A stretch of 10,278 nucleotides of DNA from Mycolicibacterium porcinum (GTDB taxonomy: Bacteria; Actinomycetota; Actinomycetes; Mycobacteriales; Mycobacteriaceae): positions 127,387 through 137,664 of the forward strand of contig MSTD01000012.1 in assembly GCA_001942045.1 (NCBI GenBank). The letters are read 5' to 3'. The translations under genes and the position numbers were made by a program. The notes under the pieces were generated by a model, which worked only from the letters and a program-made list of their open reading frames with translations, was not told where the DNA came from and ran no database searches. This document shows, piece by piece, positions 1-6,025 of the stretch (positions are counted from its first letter, which is position 1; every line of letters starts with the position of its first letter).

Positions 1-280
1 CCGCGGCAGCGCTGCCGACGATCACCTGTCGCCGCGTCGCCGACATGCCCTGACGCGCGGGAGCCGCATCCTCCGGCTCCTCATGGGAAAACTGTTGGGC
101 GATATGGCTCTTGAGCCCGTCCACGAACTCAGGCCGTGGCTCGTCGGCATCGCGTTGGGCGGCCCGCAGCTCGATCGCCGTACGGATCTGGGCAGCGTCG
201 AAATCGTCGGCAGGAAAGGATTTCGGCCGTCGCCCGGCGAGTAGATCGTCGACGTATTTGCGTACCCCGCGCCTGGTCAC
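1..280 (-). CDS. Probable Tat-anchored Rieske-type iron-sulfur protein, N-terminal part (runs off the left edge)
   Basis: This open frame reads leftward from a GTG whose last two bases are shared with the TGA of the sigma factor gene (4-nt GTGA overlap), so the two are translationally coupled. A GGGAG-like ribosome site lies in 286-294. The 93 visible residues begin VTRRGVRKYVDDLLAG, continue with about 65 charged, soluble-looking residues, and reach ATRRQVIVGSAAA (twin Arg at residues 83-84), which looks like a twin-arginine or membrane-insertion segment placed internally. In actinobacteria, proteins with this kind of N-terminus often end in a periplasmic Rieske [2Fe-2S] domain. That domain, with its CxH and CxxH ligands, would lie beyond the window and is not seen, so the Rieske call is recognition plus inference. 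Met79 could be an alternative start giving a classical Tat signal, but the overlap and ribosome site favour the GTG. The cytosolic head next to a sigma gene without an evident anti-sigma could act as one. Confidence 0.55.
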   Translation of the reverse strand, partial: MTRRGVRKYVDDLLAGRRPKSFPADDFDAAQIRTAIELRAAQRDADEPRPEFVDGLKSHIAQQFSHEEPEDAAPARQGMSATRRQVIVGSAAA

Positions 281-813
281 CGTGACTCTCCCTCGTTGAT
301 CTGAGCGGCCAATCGCAATGCCCGGTGCTGCAACACCTTCGCATTCGCGACACTTACTCCCATCTCGGACGCCGACTCCCGCACCGAACACCCCTGCAGG
401 AAACGAAGTTCCAGCACCCGACGGTACTGCGGCGGCAGTTGCGCCAGGACCGTCGCGACGCGCTGCGGGGCGGTGCCGGCCTCCTCGGCCGGGTCCGGAT
501 CGGGTGCGGCGACGTCGTCGTCGATCGCGGTGATCTCACGCCCCATCGTGGCCCGCCAATGCGCCGCCAGCACAGTGCGGGCGGTGGCGCGCAGATATGA
601 GCGGACCTCGGCCACACTTGCCGAGAGCCGCAGCGGCCGCAGCGCGGCCAGGAACACCTCGGAGGTGAGGTCCTCGGCGTCCGAACGGCTGCCCAGCCGC
701 GCATAGAGCAGCCGGTACACCCACGTCACGTTGTCGTCGTAGACGGCTTCCCAGCTCGGGTAACACGCCTCGGGCACAATGCGCAGCTCAGAACGCTCAC
801 GCGGGGGTGGCAT
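277..813 (-). CDS. ECF-like sigma-70 family RNA polymerase sigma factor
   Basis: The 178-residue product has the two domains of a group 4 (ECF) sigma factor. Region 2 covers about residues 21-90, with the core-binding stretch GSRSDAEDLTSEVFLAAL and then RSYLRATARTVLAAHWR, which would recognise the -10 element. An acidic Asp/Pro/Glu linker follows (about 98-113). Region 4 covers about 118-170, with LPPQYRRVLELRFLQG and a helix-turn-helix (SVRESASEMGVSVANAKVLQHRAL) for the -35 element. There is no extra C-terminal SnoaL-type domain. The ATG at 813 is the only usual start after an in-frame TGA about 40 nt upstream; no strong ribosome site precedes it, and an internal GTG at codon 13 is possible. 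No zinc-finger anti-sigma gene is visible; the overlapping downstream gene encodes the Tat/Rieske-like protein. A motif at 861-882 is shared in mirror image with the divergent cupredoxin operon, which suggests autoregulation. The exact ECF subgroup was not determined. Confidence 0.9.
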   Translation of the reverse strand: MPPPRERSELRIVPEACYPSWEAVYDDNVTWVYRLLYARLGSRSDAEDLTSEVFLAALRPLRLSASVAEVRSYLRATARTVLAAHWRATMGREITAIDDDVAAPDPDPAEEAGTAPQRVATVLAQLPPQYRRVLELRFLQGCSVRESASEMGVSVANAKVLQHRALRLAAQINEGESR

Positions 814-860
814 CGAGGATTCCCGCGGACTCGGGCGAAGACTTCTGCACCATCACCCAC

Positions 861-882
861 CTAGATAGGGCCGGCGGTTACA
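861..882 (-). promoter_or_regulatory. Candidate ECF-type promoter of the sigma factor operon
   Basis: Read on the minus strand from 882, the site gives TGTAACC, one base, CCGG, three bases, then TATCT and A, G. It matches the plus-strand site at 919-940 in 19 of 22 positions. TGTAACC resembles the AAC-containing -35 elements of ECF promoters. The -10 element would lie near or just after TATCT, but its exact position is unclear. The TGTAACC begins 69 nt before the ATG of the sigma gene. Confidence 0.55.
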
Positions 883-918
883 CGCGAACGTTGCCCGCAT
901 CTGATCAGCATCCACCTC

Positions 919-940
919 TGTAACCCCCGGCGCTATCTCG
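919..940 (+). promoter_or_regulatory. Candidate ECF-type promoter of the cupredoxin operon
   Basis: The site has TGTAACC at 919-925, CCGG at 927-930, TATCT at 934-938, then CGTGATG. It is the mirror twin of 861-882 (19 of 22 positions identical), and TGTAACC begins 65 nt before the cupredoxin ATG. AAC-type -35 elements and CGT-type -10 elements are typical of ECF promoters. Here TGTAAC to CGTG leaves 14 nt, slightly short, so which bases form the -10 element is uncertain. An operator for another regulator is the alternative. Confidence 0.55.
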
Positions 941-983
941 TGATGACCGCTTTGCACCACTCCACAGCCCGACGGAGGTCCCG

Positions 984-1346
984 ATGGTCCGAAGAATCCC
1001 GGCATCTGCTGTTGTCGTCGCCTTGGTGACGACGGCATCCGCGTGCTCGTACCCGCTGTCCGCCGCACCGGCGAGCACAGCTCTCGCCCCGGTCTCCGGC
1101 ACCGCGGTGAACATCGACAACTTCGCGTTCGCACCGGCCACCCTGACGGTGCACCGCGGCGCCACGGTCACCTGGACCAATCACGACGAGGAACCTCACA
1201 CCGTGGCCGCCGGAGACGGCTCGTTCCACTCCCCCGGCCTGGACGCCAACGCCACCTTCAGCTTCACTTTCACCAGGCCGGGCAGCTACGACTACATCTG
1301 CTCGATCCATCCGGTCATGCACGGCACCGTGGTGGTGACGCCATGA
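984..1346 (+). CDS. Cupredoxin (plastocyanin/amicyanin-like blue copper) lipoprotein
   Basis: The 120-residue product is a small type 1 copper protein, an electron carrier or copper-binding protein outside the membrane. Residues 1-20 form a signal peptide (two Arg, then a hydrophobic stretch) ending in ASA before Cys21, which fits a lipobox although -3 is Ala rather than Leu. The mature part has the cupredoxin strands (VNIDNFAFAPATLTVHRGATVTWTN) and a complete ligand set: His72 in EEPHTV and Cys106, His109, Met112 in CSIHPVM. The C-x2-H-x2-M spacing is that of amicyanin-like proteins. The ATG at 984 follows GGAGG by five bases. The stop overlaps the next gene's start (ATGA), so it is co-translated with the phosphoesterase. 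The gene lies divergent to a sigma factor and probably shares its regulation. The electron partner is unknown; the Rieske-like protein across the intergenic region is a candidate by position only. Confidence 0.92.
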   Translation: MVRRIPASAVVVALVTTASACSYPLSAAPASTALAPVSGTAVNIDNFAFAPATLTVHRGATVTWTNHDEEPHTVAAGDGSFHSPGLDANATFSFTFTRPGSYDYICSIHPVMHGTVVVTP

Positions 1347-2260
1347 CCGATCCACACACCATGTCGCGCCGCCAGCTCATCCGGCACGGCGCTTGGTTCG
1401 GTGCCGCGGTCGGTCTTGCCGTGGTCGGCGGCGAGGTCATCTCACATGCGGCCGGTTCACGCGGTTCTGATGTCGCACAACCGACTCTGCGTTTTGCGCA
1501 GGTCTCCGACAGCCACATCGGATTCAGCGGCGCCGCCAATCCCGATGTGGCCGGGTCGTTCGGCCGGGCGATCGACGAGATCAACTCTCTGGACTACACA
1601 CCGGATTTCGTGATCCACACCGGTGATCTCACCCACCTGTCCACCCCCGCCCAGTTCGACCAGGTCAAGCAGATGATGCAGGGACTCAAAGCGCCGCACG
1701 TGTTCACCGTGCCCGGCGAACACGACTCCGTCGACGATGCGGGTCAGAAGTACCGGTCGGTGTTCGGTGCGGGGACCCGCGGCGACGGCTGGTACAGCTT
1801 CGATGTCTCCGGGGTGCATGTCATCGGGCTGGTCAACACGCTCAATCTCAAGAAACTTGGGCACCTCGGTGTCGATCAGCTCGACTTCGTCGAGAAGGAC
1901 GTCGCCCCGTTGTCCTCGGACACCCCGATCGTGGTGTTCAGCCACATCCCGTTGTTCGCGATGTACCCGGACTGGGGCTGGGGCACTGACGATGCCGCCC
2001 GGGCGCTGAGCCAGCTACGCCGGTTCTCCTCGGTGACGTGCCTCAACGGGCATGTGCACCAGCTGTTCTCGAAGACCGAGGGAAATGTGACGTTCTACAG
2101 CGGCACCACCACGGCCTATCCCCTTCCCCATCCCGGCGACGGACCGGCGCCCAAACCGGTGACCCTTCCGGCGGGCCGCCTGCACGACGTCCTTGGGATC
2201 CGGGAAGTCAGTTACACCAAGGGCTCCACCGCACTGGCCCTCAAGGAGGATCGACTGTAA
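1343..2260 (+). CDS. Tat-exported calcineurin-like metallophosphoesterase
   Basis: The 305-residue product carries a Tat-type N-terminus, SRRQLIRHG (residues 8-16), and a hydrophobic segment to about residue 37, so it should act outside the membrane. The metallophosphoesterase motifs follow in order: DSH (Asp56, His58), GDLTH (Asp95), GEHD (125-128), SHIP (His201) and GHVH (His237, His239). The family's usual motif is GNH[DE]; here the metal-bridging Asn is replaced by Glu126. The substrate cannot be told from sequence; relatives act on phosphomonoesters, phosphodiesters or nucleotides. The ATG at 1343 overlaps the cupredoxin TGA by 4 nt; Met7 is a possible alternative that still keeps the Tat motif. 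The open frame extends upstream to 1043, but that part is the cupredoxin gene read in another frame. Coupling with a copper protein suggests a shared envelope function, possibly including metal supply to the dinuclear site (inference). Confidence 0.9.
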   Translation: MTDPHTMSRRQLIRHGAWFGAAVGLAVVGGEVISHAAGSRGSDVAQPTLRFAQVSDSHIGFSGAANPDVAGSFGRAIDEINSLDYTPDFVIHTGDLTHLSTPAQFDQVKQMMQGLKAPHVFTVPGEHDSVDDAGQKYRSVFGAGTRGDGWYSFDVSGVHVIGLVNTLNLKKLGHLGVDQLDFVEKDVAPLSSDTPIVVFSHIPLFAMYPDWGWGTDDAARALSQLRRFSSVTCLNGHVHQLFSKTEGNVTFYSGTTTAYPLPHPGDGPAPKPVTLPAGRLHDVLGIREVSYTKGSTALALKEDRL

Positions 2261-2262
2261 GC

Positions 2263-2268
2263 AGGAGG
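2263..2268 (+). promoter_or_regulatory. Ribosome binding site of the SDR gene, unusually close to its ATG
   Basis: AGGAGG ends one base before the ATG at 2270, whereas five to nine bases is usual. A second purine run, AAGGAGGA (2243-2250), lies within the end of the phosphoesterase gene, 19 bases from the same ATG. No other ATG, GTG or TTG in frame nearby fits better, and the protein family normally begins a few residues before the glycine motif, so the ATG is kept. Confidence 0.5.
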
Positions 2269-2269
2269 C

Positions 2270-3073
2270 ATGCAGATTGAGAACACGGTCGCGGTCATCA
2301 CCGGTGCCGGATCAGGTATCGGCCGCGCACTGGCCGAATCGTTCGCCGCGGAAGGCGCCCGGGTGGTGGCTGCCGACCTCGACGGGGCGTCCGCCGAGCA
2401 GACCGCCGAGCAGATCCGGTCCGACGGCGGACAGGCGCTCGGAATCCGGGCCGACGCGGGGGTCACGGCCGACATCGAAGCCCTGACCACCACTGCCTTC
2501 GGCCCGGTCGACATCTACGTCGCCAACGCCGGCATCATCGGCGCGCCGGGCCTCGGTACTGACGAGGACTGGGATTCGATCCTGGACGTCAACCTGCGCT
2601 CCCACATCAGGGCTGCGCAAGTGCTTGTCCCGCAATGGCTGTCGCGCGGTGGCGGGTACTTCGTCTCGGTGGCGTCGGCGGCGGGTCTGCTGTCCCAGAT
2701 CGGGGCGGCCGGATACGCCGTCACCAAGCACGCGGCGGTCGGATTCGCCGAATGGCTGGCCATCACCTACGGCGACGACGGCGTCGGGGTCAGCTGCGTC
2801 TGCCCGTTGGGGGTGGCCACCCCGCTGCTCGATACGGTGCGCGCGTCGGCGGATCCGGATTCCGCGGCCGGTGCCGCGTCGATCGTGCAGTCCGGTGAGG
2901 TGATCAGTGCCCAGGATGTCGCGGCAGCCACGGTGGACGCGGTCAAGGCGGACCAGTTCCTCGTGCTCCCGCACCCGCAGGTCCTCGACATGTACCGCCA
3001 CAAGGGCTCCGACTACGACCGCTGGATCGCGGGGATGCGCCGCTACCAGCGGTCATTGCGCGCCGGCAGATGA
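2270..3073 (+). CDS. Short-chain dehydrogenase/reductase (SDR family, NAD(P)-dependent)
   Basis: The 267-residue product is a classical SDR oxidoreductase, cytosolic, acting on an alcohol or ketone that cannot be named. The Rossmann cofactor motif TGAGSGIG is at residues 11-18. Asp36 after the second strand (VVAADLD) favours NAD over NADP. NAG is at 86-88, and the catalytic set is Asn108, Ser136, Tyr149 and Lys153 (YAVTK). The usual Pro-Gly after the active site reads CPLGVATPLL. Length is normal for the family. It starts 10 nt after the phosphoesterase stop, so it is probably in the same transcript. AGGAGG at 2263-2268 is only one base from the ATG, an unusually tight spacing; coupling to the upstream stop may help. 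The 3' end overlaps the convergent membrane-protein gene by 21 bp. The tie to cupredoxin and phosphoesterase function is unclear. Confidence 0.9.
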   Translation: MQIENTVAVITGAGSGIGRALAESFAAEGARVVAADLDGASAEQTAEQIRSDGGQALGIRADAGVTADIEALTTTAFGPVDIYVANAGIIGAPGLGTDEDWDSILDVNLRSHIRAAQVLVPQWLSRGGGYFVSVASAAGLLSQIGAAGYAVTKHAAVGFAEWLAITYGDDGVGVSCVCPLGVATPLLDTVRASADPDSAAGAASIVQSGEVISAQDVAAATVDAVKADQFLVLPHPQVLDMYRHKGSDYDRWIAGMRRYQRSLRAGR

Positions 3074-4504
3074 GCGCCCGGCCGATGGCAACGTCTGCGG
3101 CGGTACGTACACGCCCAGCGAGATCCGGTGCCACCAGACGTGATCGCGACGCAGTTCGGTCCAGGTGCTGAACTCGTAGCGGTAGAGCCGGGCGCGCACG
3201 TAGCGGGGCGGTTCATCCGGGAACGGATTGGACCGCAGCAGCTTCAGCGTGTCCCGGTCGTTCTCCAGGAGTCTGGTCAGCAGCATGCGCAGCCAGCCAT
3301 GGGCGTACCCCGGCGATATGGCCGCGAACCACATCAGCCAGTCCAGCCGTAGATGGTAGGGCGCGAACTGGCGTGGCCACCGATGGACATCGCCTGGCTT
3401 GCCCTTGAATTCGTATTCCTTCCAGACGGTGTGATCGCTCAACTGCGGATCCGAGGTGCCCTCCAGAACCACCTCATCGCGGGTGCGGCCGACGGTGCCG
3501 AACGCCCCGTAGGAGTTCACCAGGTGATACTGGTTGTAGGAGGCGTTCATTCGCTGCCGCCTGGAGAAGAGGTTGCGCGCCGGCCAGTAACTCAGGCTCA
3601 CCACCCCGACGGCGAATGCGACCACCACGACGACGAACCACGTTGGGGTCTGCCCGAATTGGTGTTCCGGAACCGGGAACAGCACGGCTGCAGTGGAATC
3701 CGAGAGCGCGCTGAAGGCGAGAACGATGGTGATCCAGTTGAGCCAGGCGAAGTTGCCCGATGCCACCAGCCACAGCTGCGTGATGATCACGACGATCGCC
3801 GCCCAGCTCGCCACTGGCTGCGGGGTGAACAAGGCGAACGGCACGACGAGTTGGGCAAAGTGGTTGCCGGCCACCTCCACTCGGTGCAGCGGCTTGGGCA
3901 GGTGGTGGAAGAACCAGCTCAGCGGGCCCGGCATGGGCTGTGTCTCGTGGTGGTAGTACAGGCAGGTCAGGTTGCGCCAGCACGGGTCGCCCCGCAGCTT
4001 GATCAGACCGGCGCCGAACTCGACGCGGAACAACAGCCAGCGGGCCAGCAGCAACACCAGCAGCGGAGGCCCGACATCGTCGTTGCCCAGGAACATCACC
4101 AGGAACCCGGCTTCGAGAAGCAGCGACTCCCAGCCGAACGAGTACCACGTTTGCCCGACGTTGACGATCGACAGGTACAGCACCCAGACCAGCAACCAGG
4201 TCGGCATCGCGGCCCACAACGGCACCAGGTCCCCGAAGCCCGCCAGCAGGGCTGCGGACAACACCGCCCCGGCGATGCAAACCGCGGCGAAGAAGCGGTC
4301 CGAGTAGTGGAATTGGAAAATGCTCGGAGCGCGCCGGAAGGAGGTGACGGCCAGGAACCGAGGTATCGGCAGTAGCCCCCGCTCACCGAGGAGCCCACGG
4401 AACTGCCTGGCCGCCACGATGAACGCGATCAGGTAGATCGCGGCGGTGCCCCGCTGCAATACCTGTCTGGCGAACCAATATTCGTCTGCGTTGAACCATT
4501 CCAT
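3053..4504 (-). CDS. Lipase maturation factor (LMF1)-like integral membrane protein
   Basis: The product has 483 residues from the ATG at 4504; a TTG at 4537 would add 11. The ATG is preferred because MEWFNADEYWFARQVLQRG resembles family N-termini and an AGG run lies just upstream. About eight or more hydrophobic segments span residues about 20-310, so it is polytopic. Family signatures are the Gly-Leu-Ile-Lys-Leu-Arg-Gly-Asp-Pro-Cys-Trp stretch (about 166-176), then NLTCLYYHHETQPMP and GNHFAQLVVPF, and in the C-terminal soluble part PRQFAPYHLRLDWLMWF (about 377-393) and NPFPDEPPRYVRARLYRYEF. In animals LMF1 is needed for folding of secreted lipases in the ER; the bacterial role is not established. 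The gene follows the P450 gene by 81 bases on the same strand, so both may share a transcript. No lipase gene is visible in the window. Its end overlaps the SDR gene tail to tail. Confidence 0.88.
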   Translation of the reverse strand: MEWFNADEYWFARQVLQRGTAAIYLIAFIVAARQFRGLLGERGLLPIPRFLAVTSFRRAPSIFQFHYSDRFFAAVCIAGAVLSAALLAGFGDLVPLWAAMPTWLLVWVLYLSIVNVGQTWYSFGWESLLLEAGFLVMFLGNDDVGPPLLVLLLARWLLFRVEFGAGLIKLRGDPCWRNLTCLYYHHETQPMPGPLSWFFHHLPKPLHRVEVAGNHFAQLVVPFALFTPQPVASWAAIVVIITQLWLVASGNFAWLNWITIVLAFSALSDSTAAVLFPVPEHQFGQTPTWFVVVVVAFAVGVVSLSYWPARNLFSRRQRMNASYNQYHLVNSYGAFGTVGRTRDEVVLEGTSDPQLSDHTVWKEYEFKGKPGDVHRWPRQFAPYHLRLDWLMWFAAISPGYAHGWLRMLLTRLLENDRDTLKLLRSNPFPDEPPRYVRARLYRYEFSTWTELRRDHVWWHRISLGVYVPPQTLPSAGRSSAGAQ

Positions 4505-4547
4505 ACGCGGACCTGCCGACGTCGCGGGTCTGTCCAACGATGACGGT

Positions 4548-4562
4548 ACCCCGATTCGGGGT
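4548..4562. repeat. Perfect 15-bp dyad between the P450 and LMF-like genes
   Basis: ACCCCGATTCGGGGT is a 7-bp perfect inverted repeat around a single central base. In RNA it would form a short GC-rich hairpin (ACCCC/GGGGT around five bases). It sits 24 bases after the P450 stop on the minus strand, with no T-run behind it, so it could be a weak attenuator or terminator or a protein-binding site for the LMF-like gene. Function is not shown. Confidence 0.35.
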
Positions 4563-4585
4563 GTTTCATGCCGGGTAACGACGAG

Positions 4586-5974
4586 CTAGCGTCGGCGCAG
4601 CGCCAGCCGGAACCCGGACGGCATCATCGTCAGGCGCTCCTGAACTTGCAGCGTGTAGTCCGGCTCGGCGGTCAGGTCATAGCGCCGGATCAGCACCGCC
4701 AACATCAACACCGCCTCGTGGAGGGCGAACTGTCTTCCGATGCAAGATCTTTCACCGGTGCCGAACGGCTTGTACAGGCCACTGGGCCGGGCCCGCACCT
4801 GTTCCGGGGTGAACCGGTCCGGGTCGAAGCGGTCCGGGTCGGCTCCCCACCGCGGGTCACGGTGCAGGGTCGAGGTCAGCGCCAGGGCCCAATCCCCCTT
4901 GCGCATCGGGTGAATTCCGGCGAGCACGGTGTCCTCGCGGGCGGCACGGTAGTACGCCGGCACCGTCGGCTGCAGTCGCAGCGACTCGTCGAGAACTCGC
5001 CGGATGTAGCGCAGTTTGGCGATCTTCTCGAATTCCGGACGCGCTTCGTCACCCCACACCTCGTCGATCTCGGCGCGGGCGCGGGCGAACACGTTCGGAT
5101 GTTGGGACAGGAAGTACAGCGCGAAGGACAGTGCACCGGATGTGGTTTCGTGACCGGCGATCAGAAAGTTGATCAGCTGGTAGCGGATGTTGGCGGAGTC
5201 GAGATCGGAGTCCAGCATGATCTGCAGCAGGTCGTCATGGCCGCCCGGTGGCTGCCCACGCCGCGCGGCGACGATGTCGTCGGCCAGGTCGTGGAGGTAC
5301 TTCGCGTCACTGCGGACCCGGCGCTCGTAACGCCGGTACAGGAATGCGGGCAGGAAAGTTTCGCGCAGGACACCGAGCCGATCGGCACCCAGGAGCGCGG
5401 AGACCATGTGCGCGACGAACGGGTGCATGACGTCATCCTGAAAGCACCGGAACGAGTACCCGGCCGCGCACCGCCCGATGGTCTCCAGCGTCACCCGGGT
5501 GGTGTCGGCCGAGACGTCGACGGCTTCGTCGCGGTCGGCTCGCTGGTCCCAACGGTCCGTCAGCTCACCGGCGACGTCGAACATCACCCCGTGATAGCGG
5601 CGCATCGCGGCCTGGCTGAACGCCGGCATGAGCAGTTCGTGAGCCTTGCGCCAGTTCGGTTCGTCGTTGTATGCCGTGAACAGTCCGTCGCCGCCGACGA
5701 TCCGCAGCGCCTCGATATCGGGTCCGACATGCTTGCAGAACCGGGCTTCGTCGTTGAGATCGGCGACCGCGTCGGCACCGGCGGCGACGACGTAGCGGGC
5801 GCCCAGGAACCGGAATTCGCAGATCGGCCCGAGCTCGGCCATGCCCATCGCGTTCTGCATCGACGAGTCGGGCTGCAAACTGAGGACGTCCCCGAGCAGC
5901 GGCACCCGCCGCGGCGGGTGGGGCAGTTTCGGGTACGGCTGGCCAGCTGAGGTCCGCGCGCCGACGACGGTCAT
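4586..5974 (-). CDS. Cytochrome P450, CYP102 (P450BM3 heme-domain)-like, stand-alone
   Basis: The 462-residue product is a heme-thiolate monooxygenase. It aligns well by eye with the heme domain of Bacillus P450BM3, a fatty-acid hydroxylase: GDGLFTAYNDEPNWRKAH near residue 95, the I-helix AGHETTSG (273-280, acid-alcohol Thr277), NIRYQLINFLIAGHETTSG, SFALYFL, the ExxR motif ESLR (330-333), and the heme loop FGTGERSCIG (404-413, Cys411 as axial ligand) followed by RQFALHEA. Phe99 matches the substrate-gating Phe87 of BM3. The Arg47 of BM3 that binds the fatty-acid carboxylate seems to fall in a one-residue gap. The fused reductase is absent: the gene stops after the heme domain, so it needs separate redox partners, none visible nearby. 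The ATG at 5974 is the only usual start after an in-frame TAA. Substrate is probably a fatty acid or other lipid (inference). Divergent to a TetR gene. Confidence 0.93.
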   Translation of the reverse strand: MTVVGARTSAGQPYPKLPHPPRRVPLLGDVLSLQPDSSMQNAMGMAELGPICEFRFLGARYVVAAGADAVADLNDEARFCKHVGPDIEALRIVGGDGLFTAYNDEPNWRKAHELLMPAFSQAAMRRYHGVMFDVAGELTDRWDQRADRDEAVDVSADTTRVTLETIGRCAAGYSFRCFQDDVMHPFVAHMVSALLGADRLGVLRETFLPAFLYRRYERRVRSDAKYLHDLADDIVAARRGQPPGGHDDLLQIMLDSDLDSANIRYQLINFLIAGHETTSGALSFALYFLSQHPNVFARARAEIDEVWGDEARPEFEKIAKLRYIRRVLDESLRLQPTVPAYYRAAREDTVLAGIHPMRKGDWALALTSTLHRDPRWGADPDRFDPDRFTPEQVRARPSGLYKPFGTGERSCIGRQFALHEAVLMLAVLIRRYDLTAEPDYTLQVQERLTMMPSGFRLALRRR

Positions 5975-6010
5975 GCCACCAGGATTCCGGCCTTGTTATA
6001 CATGTGTCAA
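5975..6010 (-). promoter_or_regulatory. Candidate promoter of the P450 gene, possibly leaderless
   Basis: On the minus strand a perfect TTGACA lies at 6010-6005. Eighteen bases further, AATCCT (5986-5981) fits the loose mycobacterial -10 pattern (A at 2, T at 6) and leaves six bases before the ATG at 5974, so transcription could start at the A of the start codon. No good ribosome site precedes the ATG, only GGTGG. The -10 match is weak. Confidence 0.4.
5993..6010. promoter_or_regulatory. Candidate TetR-type operator
   Basis: TTGTTATACATGTGTCAA is an imperfect dyad: TTG and CAA at the ends and two inner pairs match, 10 of 18 positions. It also contains the palindrome ACATGT (6000-6005). It covers the TTGACA of the P450 promoter and lies between the divergent P450 and tetR genes, where TetR regulators usually bind. 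No binding evidence exists beyond position and symmetry. Confidence 0.35.
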
Positions 6011-6025
6011 GTAAGGGTCTCACGT

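Larger units (their letters stand above)
814..983. other. 170-bp divergent intergenic region
   Basis: This gap separates the leftward sigma operon from the rightward cupredoxin operon. It holds the two mirror-image motifs with 36 bases between them. That spacer contains two short palindromes, AACGTT (887-892) and CTGATCAG (901-908); neither is exactly centred between the motifs. It also holds the cupredoxin ribosome site GGAGG at 974-978, five bases before the ATG. I see no small ORF with a convincing start here. Confidence 0.7.

Noticed and set aside
887..908. Short palindromes AACGTT and CTGATCAG between the mirror motifs
   Set aside because: They are short, neither is centred between the two motifs, and palindromes of this length are frequent by chance; not claimed as operators.
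1043..1342. Upstream extension of the phosphoesterase frame by about 100 codons
   Set aside because: This part is the cupredoxin gene read in another frame. The Tat signal begins right after the ATG at 1343, which marks the real start.
2312..3001. 229-codon minus-strand frame opposite the SDR gene
   Set aside because: The SDR gene shows complete cofactor and catalytic motifs; the antisense product shows none.
3353..4375. 340-codon open frame on the plus strand
   Set aside because: It is antisense to the LMF-like gene, with a composition rich in His, Gln, Glu and Arg and no domain; a shadow of GC-biased third positions.
4568..5950. 460-codon open frame on the plus strand
   Set aside because: It lies wholly antisense to the P450 gene, which has every family motif. 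The predicted protein is low in structure, rich in Arg, Gly, Val and Gln, and resembles no family. Long antisense frames are common in high-GC codon usage.
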